Shown in pieces: positions 9,267-16,766 of a DNA stretch of 64,000 nt. The stretch covers positions 1 to 64,000 of the forward strand of contig JAHJOQ010000040.1 of NCBI GenBank assembly GCA_018820315.1, given 5' to 3'. Numbering within the stretch: position 1 is the first letter of the stretch; every line of letters starts with the position of its first letter. The position numbers and the translations under genes were made by a program. The notes under the pieces are model-generated. The model saw only the letters and a list, made by a program, of their open reading frames with translations, did not search any database and was not told where the DNA came from. The DNA is from Candidatus Zixiibacteriota bacterium. GTDB lineage: Bacteria > Zixibacteria > MSB-5A5 > JAABVY01 > JAHJOQ01.

Positions 9267-11035
9267 CACGACTTCGATATCTTGTCGAGCAACTTCTTGT
9301 GATACGATCTGAATATATGATTTTTGTTCAGTATGCCAACCAATTTGCGATCGTCTTCGCGCGATACGACAGGCAGGAATTCGAGATCGCGCAGGGCGAA
9401 TTTCTCCAGAGCAGCATCGAGAGAGTTGTCAGGGTGGAGCACCGGAGGATTACTATGGCAAATATCCTGTGCTATCACAAGGCCAGCCAGCTCACGGCGA
9501 TTCACAAGGATCGATCGAAGATCCTGAAAGGATAGAGTTCCGACCAGATTGCCTTTATAGTCGATTACCGGGAAGAAGCTCGAACGAGAATTCTCCATCA
9601 CATTGAATACCTGATCGAGAGAGAGCACATCCCCAATAGTATCATAGTCAGAATCCATAACTTCGCTGACTTTGATCGACTCCATTACATCTTTGTCACG
9701 ACCACCCCGCAGATTGATTCCTCTCCTGATCAGCTTGAGTGTATAGATAGACTCGTTAGTTATACGGCTCGCAACAAGAGTCGCTGAGACAACGACGATC
9801 ATCAGCGGGAGTACAATCCTGTAGTCACCGGTCATCTCGAATATTATCAAAAGCGCGGTTATCGGGGCATACGTCGTGCCTGACACCACCGCCGCCATAC
9901 CAACAAGAGCATAAGCCCCGGACGATGCGGTCACAGCCGGAAAGAGGTAATGTACAGCCTCACCGTAAAGCCCGCCTGCGATCGCGCCCATGAAGAGCGA
10001 TGGCGCAAAGATCCCTCCGGAATTGCCGGAACCGAGTGTGAAAGACGTCGCGGCGATTTTGAGCAGCACCAGCCCAGCCAGCAGTTTGATCGAGAGATCG
10101 CCATTGAGTGCGTTGATGATTGTCTCGTAACCGTCTGAGAAGACCTGAGGAAAGAAAAATCCTATCGCACCGACCGCAAGTCCACCGATTATCGGTTTGA
10201 TAGCACCCGGAATCTTGAGGCTGTCGAAGCGATCCTCAGTGAAGTAGAGCGTGTGGGTGAATGCCAGCGCCACGAACGCTCCTATTACGCCGAGGCCTAT
10301 GTACAACGGAATCTCCCATGCCGAAACGAGGCTGTATGCGGGTACGACAAACGCCGGGTGATTGCCGAGAAATGCCCGCGAGATTACCGATGCGATCACC
10401 GACGAGAAGATCACCGGGCTGAATGTTCTGACGGCGTAATCACCTAGTATTATCTCGAGAGAGAATATCACGCCTGCGATTGGGGCGTTAAATACGGCTG
10501 ATATGCCCGCTGCGGCTCCGCAGCCGACAAGAATCTTCACGCGTGAGCCGGACATATTAAAGAGTTGGCCGATTGTTGAGCCTATTGTCGAACCGATCTG
10601 GATGATCGGACCTTCCCGACCCGCAGATCCACCCGATCCGATGCAGACAGCCGATGCGAGCGATTTGGCTACTGCAACGCGCGGGCGAATGATGCCTCCC
10701 TTGAGCGCGACAGCTTCCATGACTTCGGGAACACCGTGCCCCCGGGCTTCCTTTGCAAAATTATATACGATGGGTCCTGCAATCGCACCGCCGATTGCCG
10801 GTATCAGAATCACCCAGAAATCACCGCTGGTAACCATGTGATTGAGGTAGAAAACACTGCGGCCGAAGAAGAGCTCCTTGGCGTTCTGGATAAGCCAGAT
10901 AAACGCTACCGCCGCGAGGCCGGTCGATATCCCGACGACCGATGCGAGCACCAATATCAGCGCGGTTTCCGACCTTGTAACCTTTCGCGCAAACCGCTTG
11001 TAGAGCAGCCTTGCTAATCTCATGTAATACGCCAT
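9266..11035 (-). CDS. ClC-type chloride channel or antiporter with C-terminal CBS pair
   Basis: 589 residues. The ClC signature segments are present: GSGGSAGREGP with gating Glu141 (the external glutamate), GSGNSGGIFAPSLF, and helix-rich stretches throughout about 22-430. Two CBS domains follow (about 455-580, VMDSDYDTIGDVLSLDQVF and ICHSNPPVLHPDNSLDAAL), which usually bind nucleotides and gate transport. At the position of the internal proton glutamate of E. coli ClC the sequence reads FSLEIILGD, so the aligned residue appears to be Ile rather than Glu; this may mean channel-like or uncoupled activity (inference). Its stop overlaps the start of the M50-HlyD gene, so the two are co-translated. 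Confidence 0.93.
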   Translation of the reverse strand: MAYYMRLARLLYKRFARKVTRSETALILVLASVVGISTGLAAVAFIWLIQNAKELFFGRSVFYLNHMVTSGDFWVILIPAIGGAIAGPIVYNFAKEARGHGVPEVMEAVALKGGIIRPRVAVAKSLASAVCIGSGGSAGREGPIIQIGSTIGSTIGQLFNMSGSRVKILVGCGAAAGISAVFNAPIAGVIFSLEIILGDYAVRTFSPVIFSSVIASVISRAFLGNHPAFVVPAYSLVSAWEIPLYIGLGVIGAFVALAFTHTLYFTEDRFDSLKIPGAIKPIIGGLAVGAIGFFFPQVFSDGYETIINALNGDLSIKLLAGLVLLKIAATSFTLGSGNSGGIFAPSLFMGAIAGGLYGEAVHYLFPAVTASSGAYALVGMAAVVSGTTYAPITALLIIFEMTGDYRIVLPLMIVVVSATLVASRITNESIYTLKLIRRGINLRGGRDKDVMESIKVSEVMDSDYDTIGDVLSLDQVFNVMENSRSSFFPVIDYKGNLVGTLSFQDLRSILVNRRELAGLVIAQDICHSNPPVLHPDNSLDAALEKFALRDLEFLPVVSREDDRKLVGILNKNHIFRSYHKKLLDKISKS

Positions 11036-11043
11036 AACGGATT

Positions 11044-11071
11044 AGTATACAATCTTTTGAATTTGTGACAA
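11044..11071 (-). promoter_or_regulatory. Sigma-70-like promoter for the ClC operon, near-leaderless
   Basis: On the minus strand TTGTCA is followed after 16 bp by TATACT. Only 8 bases separate the -10 box from the ATG at 11035, so the transcript would start at or just before the start codon. No Shine-Dalgarno sequence is seen ahead of that ATG, which fits leaderless translation. Confidence 0.5.
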
Positions 11072-11234
11072 GTTGAAATTGTGCGATCTCCAGCCATACT
11101 CAGAATGCACTAAGACAGGTATCACCACAAAACCGCTTGCTCTCGCCGTCAATGTCCATTACGTTGTTGGTCAATCTGACGGCGTCGGAGGCAAGGCTTG
11201 CTCAATACAAGGCAAATTAGGGAGAAATAGCTTC

Positions 11235-11804
11235 ATGCCGAAATTCGACAAACTGCTGGTGCTCGATATCGATGAGACACTGGTTTACGCCACCAAAGAG
11301 AAGCTCGAACGAGATGAGGATTTTACGGTCGGGCCGTACGCAGTCTACAAACGGCCGGGGGTCGATGAATTCCTGACAAAATGCCTCGATTTGTTTGAGG
11401 TCGGCGTCTGGACTTCGGCGTCAGAAGACTACGCCACCGAAGTGATAGATCATCTGTTTGATGGCAAGAGAGAGCCGTCGTTTCTCTGGACGAGTGACAG
11501 GTGTACGAAATCATACGACTATGAACTGCAGCATCTTCAGTATATAAAGGACATCAAGAAGTTGAAACGCAAAGGGTACCGAAAAGAGAGCATCATCATT
11601 GTCGAGGACTCGAAAGAGAAGATGCAGCGTAACTACGGAAATGCCATTCTGGTCGGTGAGTACCTGGGCGATCGCAACGATTCCGAGTTGTCCGAGCTGC
11701 TGAAGTACCTCGAAGAACTCGGCTCGGTCGAAGATGTCCGCGCGGTTGACAAACTCAGATGGAAGAAAAAGACAAAATCAAAAGGTGATTATCTCAGTAA
11801 GTAG
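11235..11804 (+). CDS. FCP1/SCP-like HAD phosphatase (NLI-interacting factor-like)
   Basis: 189 residues from ATG 11235, preceded by GGGAGAAATAG; an upstream in-frame TTG at 11073 lacks a ribosome site. The HAD catalytic motif is LVLDIDETLVYA with nucleophile Asp11, Asp13 and Thr15 (DxDxT, typical of FCP1/Dullard-like phosphatases). Motif II is GVWTSASEDYA and the late acid pair is IIIVEDSKEKM. In eukaryotes this family removes phosphate from serines of protein targets; bacterial members are common but poorly characterised, so the substrate is unknown. The C-terminus is basic (KLRWKKKTKSKGDYLSK). It is divergent from the ClC gene and convergent with the NHL gene, and stands alone. Confidence 0.85.
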   Translation: MPKFDKLLVLDIDETLVYATKEKLERDEDFTVGPYAVYKRPGVDEFLTKCLDLFEVGVWTSASEDYATEVIDHLFDGKREPSFLWTSDRCTKSYDYELQHLQYIKDIKKLKRKGYRKESIIIVEDSKEKMQRNYGNAILVGEYLGDRNDSELSELLKYLEELGSVEDVRAVDKLRWKKKTKSKGDYLSK

Positions 11805-11839
11805 GCAGAACCACTCCGCTCTACTTCGGGATTCTGCCC
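11805..11839. repeat. Palindromic repeat, variable-arm family
   Basis: GGCAGAACC at one end pairs with GGGATTCTGCC at the other, around a loop containing CTCCGCTCTACTTC (GAAGTAGAGCGGAG on the other strand). It lies between two convergent genes and may also act as a terminator-like structure. Related copies are at 14691-14740 and 39654-39714. Confidence 0.5.
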
Positions 11840-11934
11840 TGCTATCTCAACCTGAAATGTGCGGCTGATGTGGACACAAGTCCTGAGTTTCGAAGGATCT
11901 GCCGCCCACAAGAACAACCTGATCGGCAAACCAA

Positions 11935-12939
11935 TCACTGCGTTGTCTTCGCATCGACATTCACCGTGATCGCATCCGAACCGTCAGCCGCCACATCGAC
12001 CGGCAGCTTCACGCGAATGTTGTCGAACATGCAGAGGCTCGATTTGTCGGGGCAGAAGTATATCACCGCGTCGATCTGCACCTCGGTCATTCCAGTGTGA
12101 GCATCGAGCTGAATCTCGTAAGGAAATGTCACCTCGGATGGTCTGTCGGCGACCTTGACGATGGAATTATCCGATGTTCTGACATCCACAAAAAACGGTG
12201 CGCCTTCGGAGAAGTGGTATCCTTTTGGAAGATCTACATCCAATACAATCCGTCCAGTTCCCGGTTTGATCTTCTGCGATGACAACTCGACCACTCTGCC
12301 CGCAAATGTCTCCATATCGTCGGGATGCAGCTTCTCAAGCCCGGAAAGCGGCAGTGTCGAGACTTCGCCGGTCTTGATGTCGACCACTCTGATCAGGTGA
12401 TTATTGGTATCGGAGATATAGAGCTTGCCTCCAAGCACCGTGATTCCGCCCGGCTCGCTGAACTGAGCATCTGATGCTTTGCCATCGACATAACCGTGCT
12501 TTCCCGTCCCCGCGAATGTTCTACTGGTCTTCTCCCTGGGATCGATGATCTTGATCTTCGAATTGTAAGTGTCGGTGATGTATAGCAAACCGTCATGATA
12601 GACCACACCGAGGGGATGCTGAAGCCTGACCTTGCTGCCTTTGCCGTCAATATCACCATATTCGAACAGATCTTCACCGACAATCGTAGTCACATTGCCG
12701 TCAGGATCGAAATCCGCCGAGCGAATCGAACTCGTCTCGCTATCTGTAAAATAGAGCTTGTTGCCATCGGTGGAGAGGCCACTCGGTTGAGCGAGCGCAG
12801 CCTGCAACAACGGACCATCGATTCGCGCCTCACGCGCCGATCCGGCGAACGGTTCAGCATGCAGAGTCTTGAGGTCTGCCGACCAGAGTTGATGCGAACC
12901 TGCCATTGCAATATAGATAATGTCATCGTGAACCAGCAT
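11935..12939 (-). CDS. C-terminal part of a frame-broken NHLRC2-like protein
   Basis: 334 residues from the first ATG, but the true reading continues upstream in this frame: codons before the ATG spell [11 protein letters not shown], the expected bridge from the preceding segment. It contains the second half of an NHL-type beta-propeller (YFTDSETSSIRSADFD, HPLGVVYHDGLLYITDTYNSKIKII, EPGGITVLGGKLYISDTNNHLIRVVD). A beta-rich C-terminal domain follows (about 225-334, DLPKGYHFSEGAPFFVDV, YFCPDKSSLCMFDNI), as in NHLRC2 homologues. The upstream segment (12960-13928) carries the lipobox and thioredoxin domain. One base is missing relative to a continuous gene near 12960. Whether this is a mutation, a sequencing error or programmed -1 frameshifting cannot be told here. 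Confidence 0.85.
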   Translation of the reverse strand: MLVHDDIIYIAMAGSHQLWSADLKTLHAEPFAGSAREARIDGPLLQAALAQPSGLSTDGNKLYFTDSETSSIRSADFDPDGNVTTIVGEDLFEYGDIDGKGSKVRLQHPLGVVYHDGLLYITDTYNSKIKIIDPREKTSRTFAGTGKHGYVDGKASDAQFSEPGGITVLGGKLYISDTNNHLIRVVDIKTGEVSTLPLSGLEKLHPDDMETFAGRVVELSSQKIKPGTGRIVLDVDLPKGYHFSEGAPFFVDVRTSDNSIVKVADRPSEVTFPYEIQLDAHTGMTEVQIDAVIYFCPDKSSLCMFDNIRVKLPVDVAADGSDAITVNVDAKTTQ

Positions 12940-12959
12940 GTCCCACGGAGAATTGAGCG

Positions 12960-13928
12960 CTACACTGCGGCCATAGCAAGCTGGTTATAACCCCGCGCCT
13001 GAGAGCCGGTACCGAGGATCGTTGTCACCTCGCGGCTCTTGAGATCAGCCGCTCGAATCAGATGATTCTCTGTGTCTGCAATATAAAGAGTGTCGCCAGC
13101 GAGCGATACACCCTGCGGATGATTGAACGTAGCCATCTCAAACGAGCCATTTTCGCTGCCCACAGATCCATTGCCGATGACATCAAGTATCTCACCATCG
13201 GGGGAGATTATCAGGATGCGATTGTTATTGGAATCGGTGATGAACAACCGATTGCCTTTAGCATCAGCCTTCACTTTACCGGGATACGACAATACTGTGT
13301 TTGGTTTGTTTGATTTCTCGAGCGCGAACTCAACCGGACCGCGCTTCAATTCGCCTTTCGCACCGAAATAGTCGACTGCATTCTGAATGATCGGACCGAA
13401 CACATCGTATGGTCCCTCGCCCGAATGAGTGCCGATTATTCTGCCGTTCGGGTTGATGAGCACAAACGTCGGCCATGCGCGAGCGCCGAAGAGATTCCAT
13501 ACGGCGAAGTCTTTGTCGTTAATCACAGGATGTTCGATTTCGTACCGCAGAATCGCCTGCCTGATCGATTCGGTCCCCTTCTCATTGGTGAACTTGGCAG
13601 AATGCACGCCAATGACCACCAGCTCATCGGCATATTTCTTTTCAAGCCGTTTCAGGTCAGGGATCACATGCATGCAGTTGATGCAGCAGAAGGTCCAGAA
13701 GTCGAGAAGGACAACTTTGCCTTTCAGGTCTTCAACCGTTAGTGGATGATCCGTGTTGAGCCATTCGAGGTTTGTCGGAAAGTCCGGCGCATGGACAGTC
13801 CCATCCAATAATTCGTCTTTCACTGTCGTATCTCCATCCGTTTGTTCCCCGCCACTAACTCCGCATGCTGTAAATAGAAAAGTCGTCAAAGATATGATCG
13901 CCACAATCCTGGCATCTCGAATAGTCAT
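12960..13928 (-). CDS. N-terminal part of NHLRC2-like thioredoxin/NHL-repeat lipoprotein
   Basis: ATG 13928 has GAGGTAGGA directly ahead and is preferred over a TTG at 13946. A lipoprotein signal with lipobox ([10 protein letters not shown]) points to export and membrane anchoring. Residues about 45-190 form a thioredoxin-like domain with [15 protein letters not shown]; the CCINC active site is characteristic of NHLRC2-type proteins. NHL repeats begin at about 205 ([59 protein letters not shown]). The frame ends in TAG after [10 protein letters not shown], in mid-propeller, and the rest is in the -1 frame at 11935. Likely role: envelope thiol-disulfide chemistry combined with a propeller scaffold; the substrate is unknown. 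Confidence 0.87.
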   Translation of the reverse strand: MTIRDARIVAIISLTTFLFTACGVSGGEQTDGDTTVKDELLDGTVHAPDFPTNLEWLNTDHPLTVEDLKGKVVLLDFWTFCCINCMHVIPDLKRLEKKYADELVVIGVHSAKFTNEKGTESIRQAILRYEIEHPVINDKDFAVWNLFGARAWPTFVLINPNGRIIGTHSGEGPYDVFGPIIQNAVDYFGAKGELKRGPVEFALEKSNKPNTVLSYPGKVKADAKGNRLFITDSNNNRILIISPDGEILDVIGNGSVGSENGSFEMATFNHPQGVSLAGDTLYIADTENHLIRAADLKSREVTTILGTGSQARGYNQLAMAAV

Positions 13929-14077
13929 TCCTACCTCACTTGTCAAAACTCACCTACCGTGATTCAGGAACATATTGTGGACCGATATAGTTCACACAAA
14001 AGCGGGACTATTCCCGCTCTAATACAGTCGGGGGATTGACACAATGATAAGTGACATAACAAGATACAAATTCAGAC

Positions 14078-14105
14078 TTGACTTCACTGATGAATTATAT
14101 ATCTT
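14078..14105 (+). promoter_or_regulatory. Candidate promoter for the HesB/IscA-like gene
   Basis: TTGACT, 16 bp, TATCTT. The start codon is 52 bp downstream, with AGGAGG between. The surrounding region is AT-rich. Assigned from box similarity and position only. Confidence 0.4.
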
Positions 14106-14157
14106 GGATTGCACTTATCCACAATTGTGAGTGTATGTGGACAATGTAGGAGGTAGC

Positions 14158-14559
14158 ATGGCTGGATGTTGTGGTAGCGGAGGCGATAGCCGGAGCGCTG
14201 TAGATCAGAGAGAAGCTCCCGCCGACCGCACTGGGATTGATATTACAAAGAACGCAGCTTCGAAGATAAAGTCATTCCTTAAGACCGAGAAACTGCCTGT
14301 AGCCGATTATGGGCTCAGGTTGTCGGTTGACGGGGGCGGCTGCTCCGGATTTTCCTATTCGCTCGAATTAGATAAAGCAAAGGACGGGGACCTCGTATTC
14401 GAACGTCATGGCGCGCGAGTCATGATGCACCCGGAGACTTTGCAGTATGTTGACGGTTCGGTGTTTGATTATGTCGAGACTGTGCAGGGGGCCGGTTTCG
14501 CGGTTGACAATCCGAAGATCAAGCGATCTTGCGGCTGCGGCAACTCATTCGCCGTTTAG
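14158..14559 (+). CDS. HesB/IscA-type iron-sulfur cluster assembly or carrier protein
   Basis: 133 residues from ATG 14158, with an AGGAGG ribosome site. The A-type carrier domain covers about 27-133. The three conserved cysteines are present: Cys62 in GGGCSGFSY and Cys125/Cys127 in the C-terminal CGCGNSF, which bind and hand on Fe-S clusters in IscA/ErpA/SufA. An additional N-terminal extension of about 25 residues includes a vicinal pair (MAGCCGSGG), absent from standard family members and possibly an extra metal or cluster ligand. It is a single gene after the NHL gene and is not in an isc or suf operon here, so I do not give a specific symbol. Confidence 0.92.
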   Translation: MAGCCGSGGDSRSAVDQREAPADRTGIDITKNAASKIKSFLKTEKLPVADYGLRLSVDGGGCSGFSYSLELDKAKDGDLVFERHGARVMMHPETLQYVDGSVFDYVETVQGAGFAVDNPKIKRSCGCGNSFAV

Positions 14560-14659
14560 TCGCTCACATAGACTCTTTTCGTTTGCCTCTTTTCCAGATA
14601 CGGCACCGATCATTAACGGTGCTGTTTTGATTTTGCACGTGATCAATCTGACATGTGGG

Positions 14660-14740
14660 CGGGGCAGACGTCCCGTCTGCCCGAATCATGTAGGGCAGCG
14701 ATCCGAAGTCACGCAAGGCGTGACGGAGCGATCCTGCCTA
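14660..14740. repeat. Two adjacent palindromic elements downstream of the HesB/IscA gene
   Basis: First, a perfect 9-bp stem (GGGCAGACG-TCC-CGTCTGCCC, 14662-14682). Second, 14691-14740 has outer arms TAGGGCAG/CTGCCTA, each followed or preceded by CGATCC, with an inner hairpin TCACGC-AAG-GCGTGA. The second unit belongs to the variable-arm repeat family. The first could act as a terminator stem but has no U-tract. Confidence 0.55.
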
Positions 14741-14799
14741 TTTCTTTGTCACGCAGAGGAATAAAATAATCAGAATCGCAGGGGTCGCGGCCCATAGGA

Positions 14800-15633
14800 C
14801 TAGCCCTTGACGATCTTCGATTCCGGCTCCCGCCGCAGAAGATCCCGATCGTAATCATATGGCTTCTGCGGGCAGAGAAAATCTGGTACAAGAACCCACC
14901 GACAGTTCTCAAATCTCCAGCGCTGTATGGGCGACCTATACATTTTGCGATATATCCGACGCCATTTTAGGAGTGGATGGCGATAAGGATAAAACCTCCT
15001 ATAATGCATGCATGATTCGAGTAGAATTTCTTTGTCTCGCAGGTTCACGCTATCGCCGAGGATTTCCCTAATTCGTTTCATAAGGTTTATGTTCCCCCGC
15101 ATTTCCTTGTTGGTAGCTGGAAAATACCATATCCTGTGTCCCGAATAAGCGCCGATGCCGGCATCATCGCAGTGATGTGCTACGCCATCGATCAACAGCC
15201 TGAGAATGACGGTACCTTCAGCGTCAGTCTTTGAGGTGTTTTCTATTCGCGGTCTTGTGCTTTTCACGCACGAACCATCATCCGGAACCAGTATTGTCAG
15301 AGTAGGTCTACTCATATGGTCGATATGGAACAATGCGACGCACACAGCCAAAAGAAGGAGCGCCCACGAAACGCACGTTGTCCAATCAAATGTACTTGAT
15401 GAATGTTCCCCAGCGTTGCTATCATTAAGTATTACTTTAGTATTATATTCACGGGATTTCCCGTTAACAGGCAGTCGATCTGCAAGACTCGGCGCGAGCG
15501 CCGACACACCGCAGGAATCGACAATGTTTGAATCAGAGTTGACAGCGACGGGGGCCGAAAGGCCTTCCGCTTGCGCTGCAACAATACATAAGGCGACTAC
15601 GATTATGAAATGCAAAAAGTGAGAACAATGCAT
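14800..15633 (-). CDS. Membrane protein of unknown function, paired with the AbiGi-like gene
   Basis: 277 residues; ATG 15633 with GAGG 9 bases ahead. There is an N-terminal signal peptide (MHCSHFLHFIIVVALCIVAAQAEG), a low-complexity exported stretch, then a membrane helix at about 85-102 (CVSWALLLLAVCVALFHI). The region after it begins with LTILVPDDG and TVILRLLIDG strands like an Ig-type fold, and ends with a basic, Tyr/Arg-rich part (MHYRRFYPYRHPLLKWRRIYRKMYRS). I do not recognise a family. Its promoter region (15708-15824) is a near-identical copy of that upstream of the AbiGi-like gene, so the two genes should respond to the same signal. It may be an effector or partner of that gene; this is inference from the shared control only. 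Confidence 0.7.
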   Translation of the reverse strand: MHCSHFLHFIIVVALCIVAAQAEGLSAPVAVNSDSNIVDSCGVSALAPSLADRLPVNGKSREYNTKVILNDSNAGEHSSSTFDWTTCVSWALLLLAVCVALFHIDHMSRPTLTILVPDDGSCVKSTRPRIENTSKTDAEGTVILRLLIDGVAHHCDDAGIGAYSGHRIWYFPATNKEMRGNINLMKRIREILGDSVNLRDKEILLESCMHYRRFYPYRHPLLKWRRIYRKMYRSPIQRWRFENCRWVLVPDFLCPQKPYDYDRDLLRREPESKIVKG

Positions 15634-15707
15634 AAGTTATGACCTCGCTTACGATTGGCCGTCAGGAACTCTTGCTTGACGACACAGTACCGTCGGTCAG
15701 CATCCTT

Positions 15708-15824
15708 GCGATGCTGACTACTCTCTCTGCATCACCAATCCCTGTCCGCGATAATATCTTCGAAATCACAATTATCATACAACGATCTCACTATCGTGTC
15801 AAGGCAAATGCTGCTGCGCTGAGT
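15708..15824 (-). repeat. 117-bp promoter-leader module, copy 1
   Basis: About 111 of 117 positions match the module at 16650-16766, by eye; the first 73 bases appear identical. The differences cluster in the promoter spacer, where both copies nevertheless keep an inverted repeat. At 15694-15716 a strong 9-bp hairpin (GTCAGCATC-CTTGC-GATGCTGAC), partly outside the shared unit, lies in the leader of the membrane-protein gene. Confidence 0.85.
15774..15802 (-). promoter_or_regulatory. Promoter-operator for the membrane-protein gene (module copy 1)
   Basis: On the minus strand TTGACA, 17 bp, TATGAT, a near-consensus sigma-70 promoter. The spacer contains the inverted repeat ACGAT-AGTGAG-ATCGT, a likely repressor operator placed to block polymerase. 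The leader to the ATG is about 135 bases, unusually long. Confidence 0.75.
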
Positions 15825-15861
15825 GCTGCGTTGGCGCACGAGGATGTACGTCCACCGCAGA

Positions 15862-16608
15862 CTATGGGACTACGGAGTATTTGAGTTTTAACCGTTGTCT
15901 TGCATTGATAAGCTTCTCCGCGTACCACTTTGCATTTCGTGTCGGATCAATAAATTTGAATCCCAAGTTCATATCATCGAAGTGATCGATCTCCTCATGT
16001 GGACAGAAGCCAATAAATACGTCATTGGCTTCGAATCCCAATTGTCCCTCTGACTTCGGTTGTCGCCATTCCCTCTCCCAGATGAAGTTCACATCTCCGC
16101 TCTGTGGATTAGATGCAGCAGGAGGCTGGATCTTCTTTCCGAATACCGCCATAAGCGGCAACAGTCTCTTGGCCTCATTCCGGCGAGTCTCACAAAGGGT
16201 ACACATAGCCTGGAATAGTGCGTCAGAGTTTCCGCGTATATTGTTGATGTATAACACTGGACTTACTCCTCGGTCCGCGAGACGTTCTTTCAAGAATGCC
16301 AGCCCGTATGGTTTGAGGTCGACTCCTCGATACGATATCTCAAGAAGTGAATGCACTTCGTTTAATGGGGTCTCGGTGAAGCAAATCGCTGAGAATAAGT
16401 CCTGCTTTTCTGCCTCCGTAAGGCTTGATGTCAACATACCGAATCGAGCATCGCTGATAAGTTGATCGCTGCAGAGTAGTTGCTTTTCCGTCAGGATTTT
16501 CGTCAAATTTTCTTTCGCCGATCTACCGCCAGATTCATCCTTTGTCAAGTGAACCAGAAAGGGAGACAGATCTGAGCGGAACCGAAGTATGCTGTCTATG
16601 TCGCGCAT
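15862..16608 (-). CDS. Putative AbiGi-family (abortive infection) protein
   Basis: 248 residues; ATG 16608 with GGAAGG about 6 bases ahead. Segments that recall the AbiGi family (Pfam AbiGi, named after the antitoxin half of lactococcal AbiG) are FLVHLTKDESGG near the start, the helix ENLTKILTEKQLL, AICFTETPLNEVHSLLE (about 75-90), YGLAFLKERLADRGVSPVLYI (101-121) and FIWEREWR (about 175-182). AbiG systems limit phage by abortive infection, the AbiGii partner acting as toxin. I see no AbiGii-like gene beside it. Assignment is from memory of motifs and is moderate; DUF2971-like proteins share the ETPL and EREWR features. Confidence 0.6.
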   Translation of the reverse strand: MRDIDSILRFRSDLSPFLVHLTKDESGGRSAKENLTKILTEKQLLCSDQLISDARFGMLTSSLTEAEKQDLFSAICFTETPLNEVHSLLEISYRGVDLKPYGLAFLKERLADRGVSPVLYINNIRGNSDALFQAMCTLCETRRNEAKRLLPLMAVFGKKIQPPAASNPQSGDVNFIWEREWRQPKSEGQLGFEANDVFIGFCPHEEIDHFDDMNLGFKFIDPTRNAKWYAEKLINARQRLKLKYSVVP

Positions 16609-16649
16609 CCGTCACCTTCCTGTCGACCGAACTGCGGGCCGGAATCCCA

Positions 16650-16766
16650 GCGATGCTGACTACTCTCTCTGCATCACCAATCCCTGTCCGCGATAATATC
16701 TTCGAAATCACAATTATCATACCACGATTCCGCAATCGTGTCAAGCCAAATGCTGCTGCGCTGAGT
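16650..16766 (-). repeat. 117-bp promoter-leader module, copy 2
   Basis: Direct repeat of the module at 15708-15824, displaced by 942 bp, so the AbiGi-like gene sits exactly between the two copies. This is the arrangement expected after a tandem duplication followed by replacement of one coding unit, or after gene insertion next to a promoter. Confidence 0.85.
16716..16744 (-). promoter_or_regulatory. Promoter-operator for the AbiGi-like gene (module copy 2)
   Basis: On the minus strand TTGACA, 17 bp, TATGAT. The spacer and flanks hold a perfect 7-bp dyad (CACGATT-GCGG-AATCGTG). Compared with copy 1 the dyad is longer but the core ACGAT/ATCGT is kept while the loop has changed, which supports selection on the inverted repeat. 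Confidence 0.75.

Noticed and set aside
10503-10841. 112-codon plus-strand frame opposite the ClC gene
   Set aside because: Antisense shadow of a conserved coding region with Pro/Ala-rich composition.
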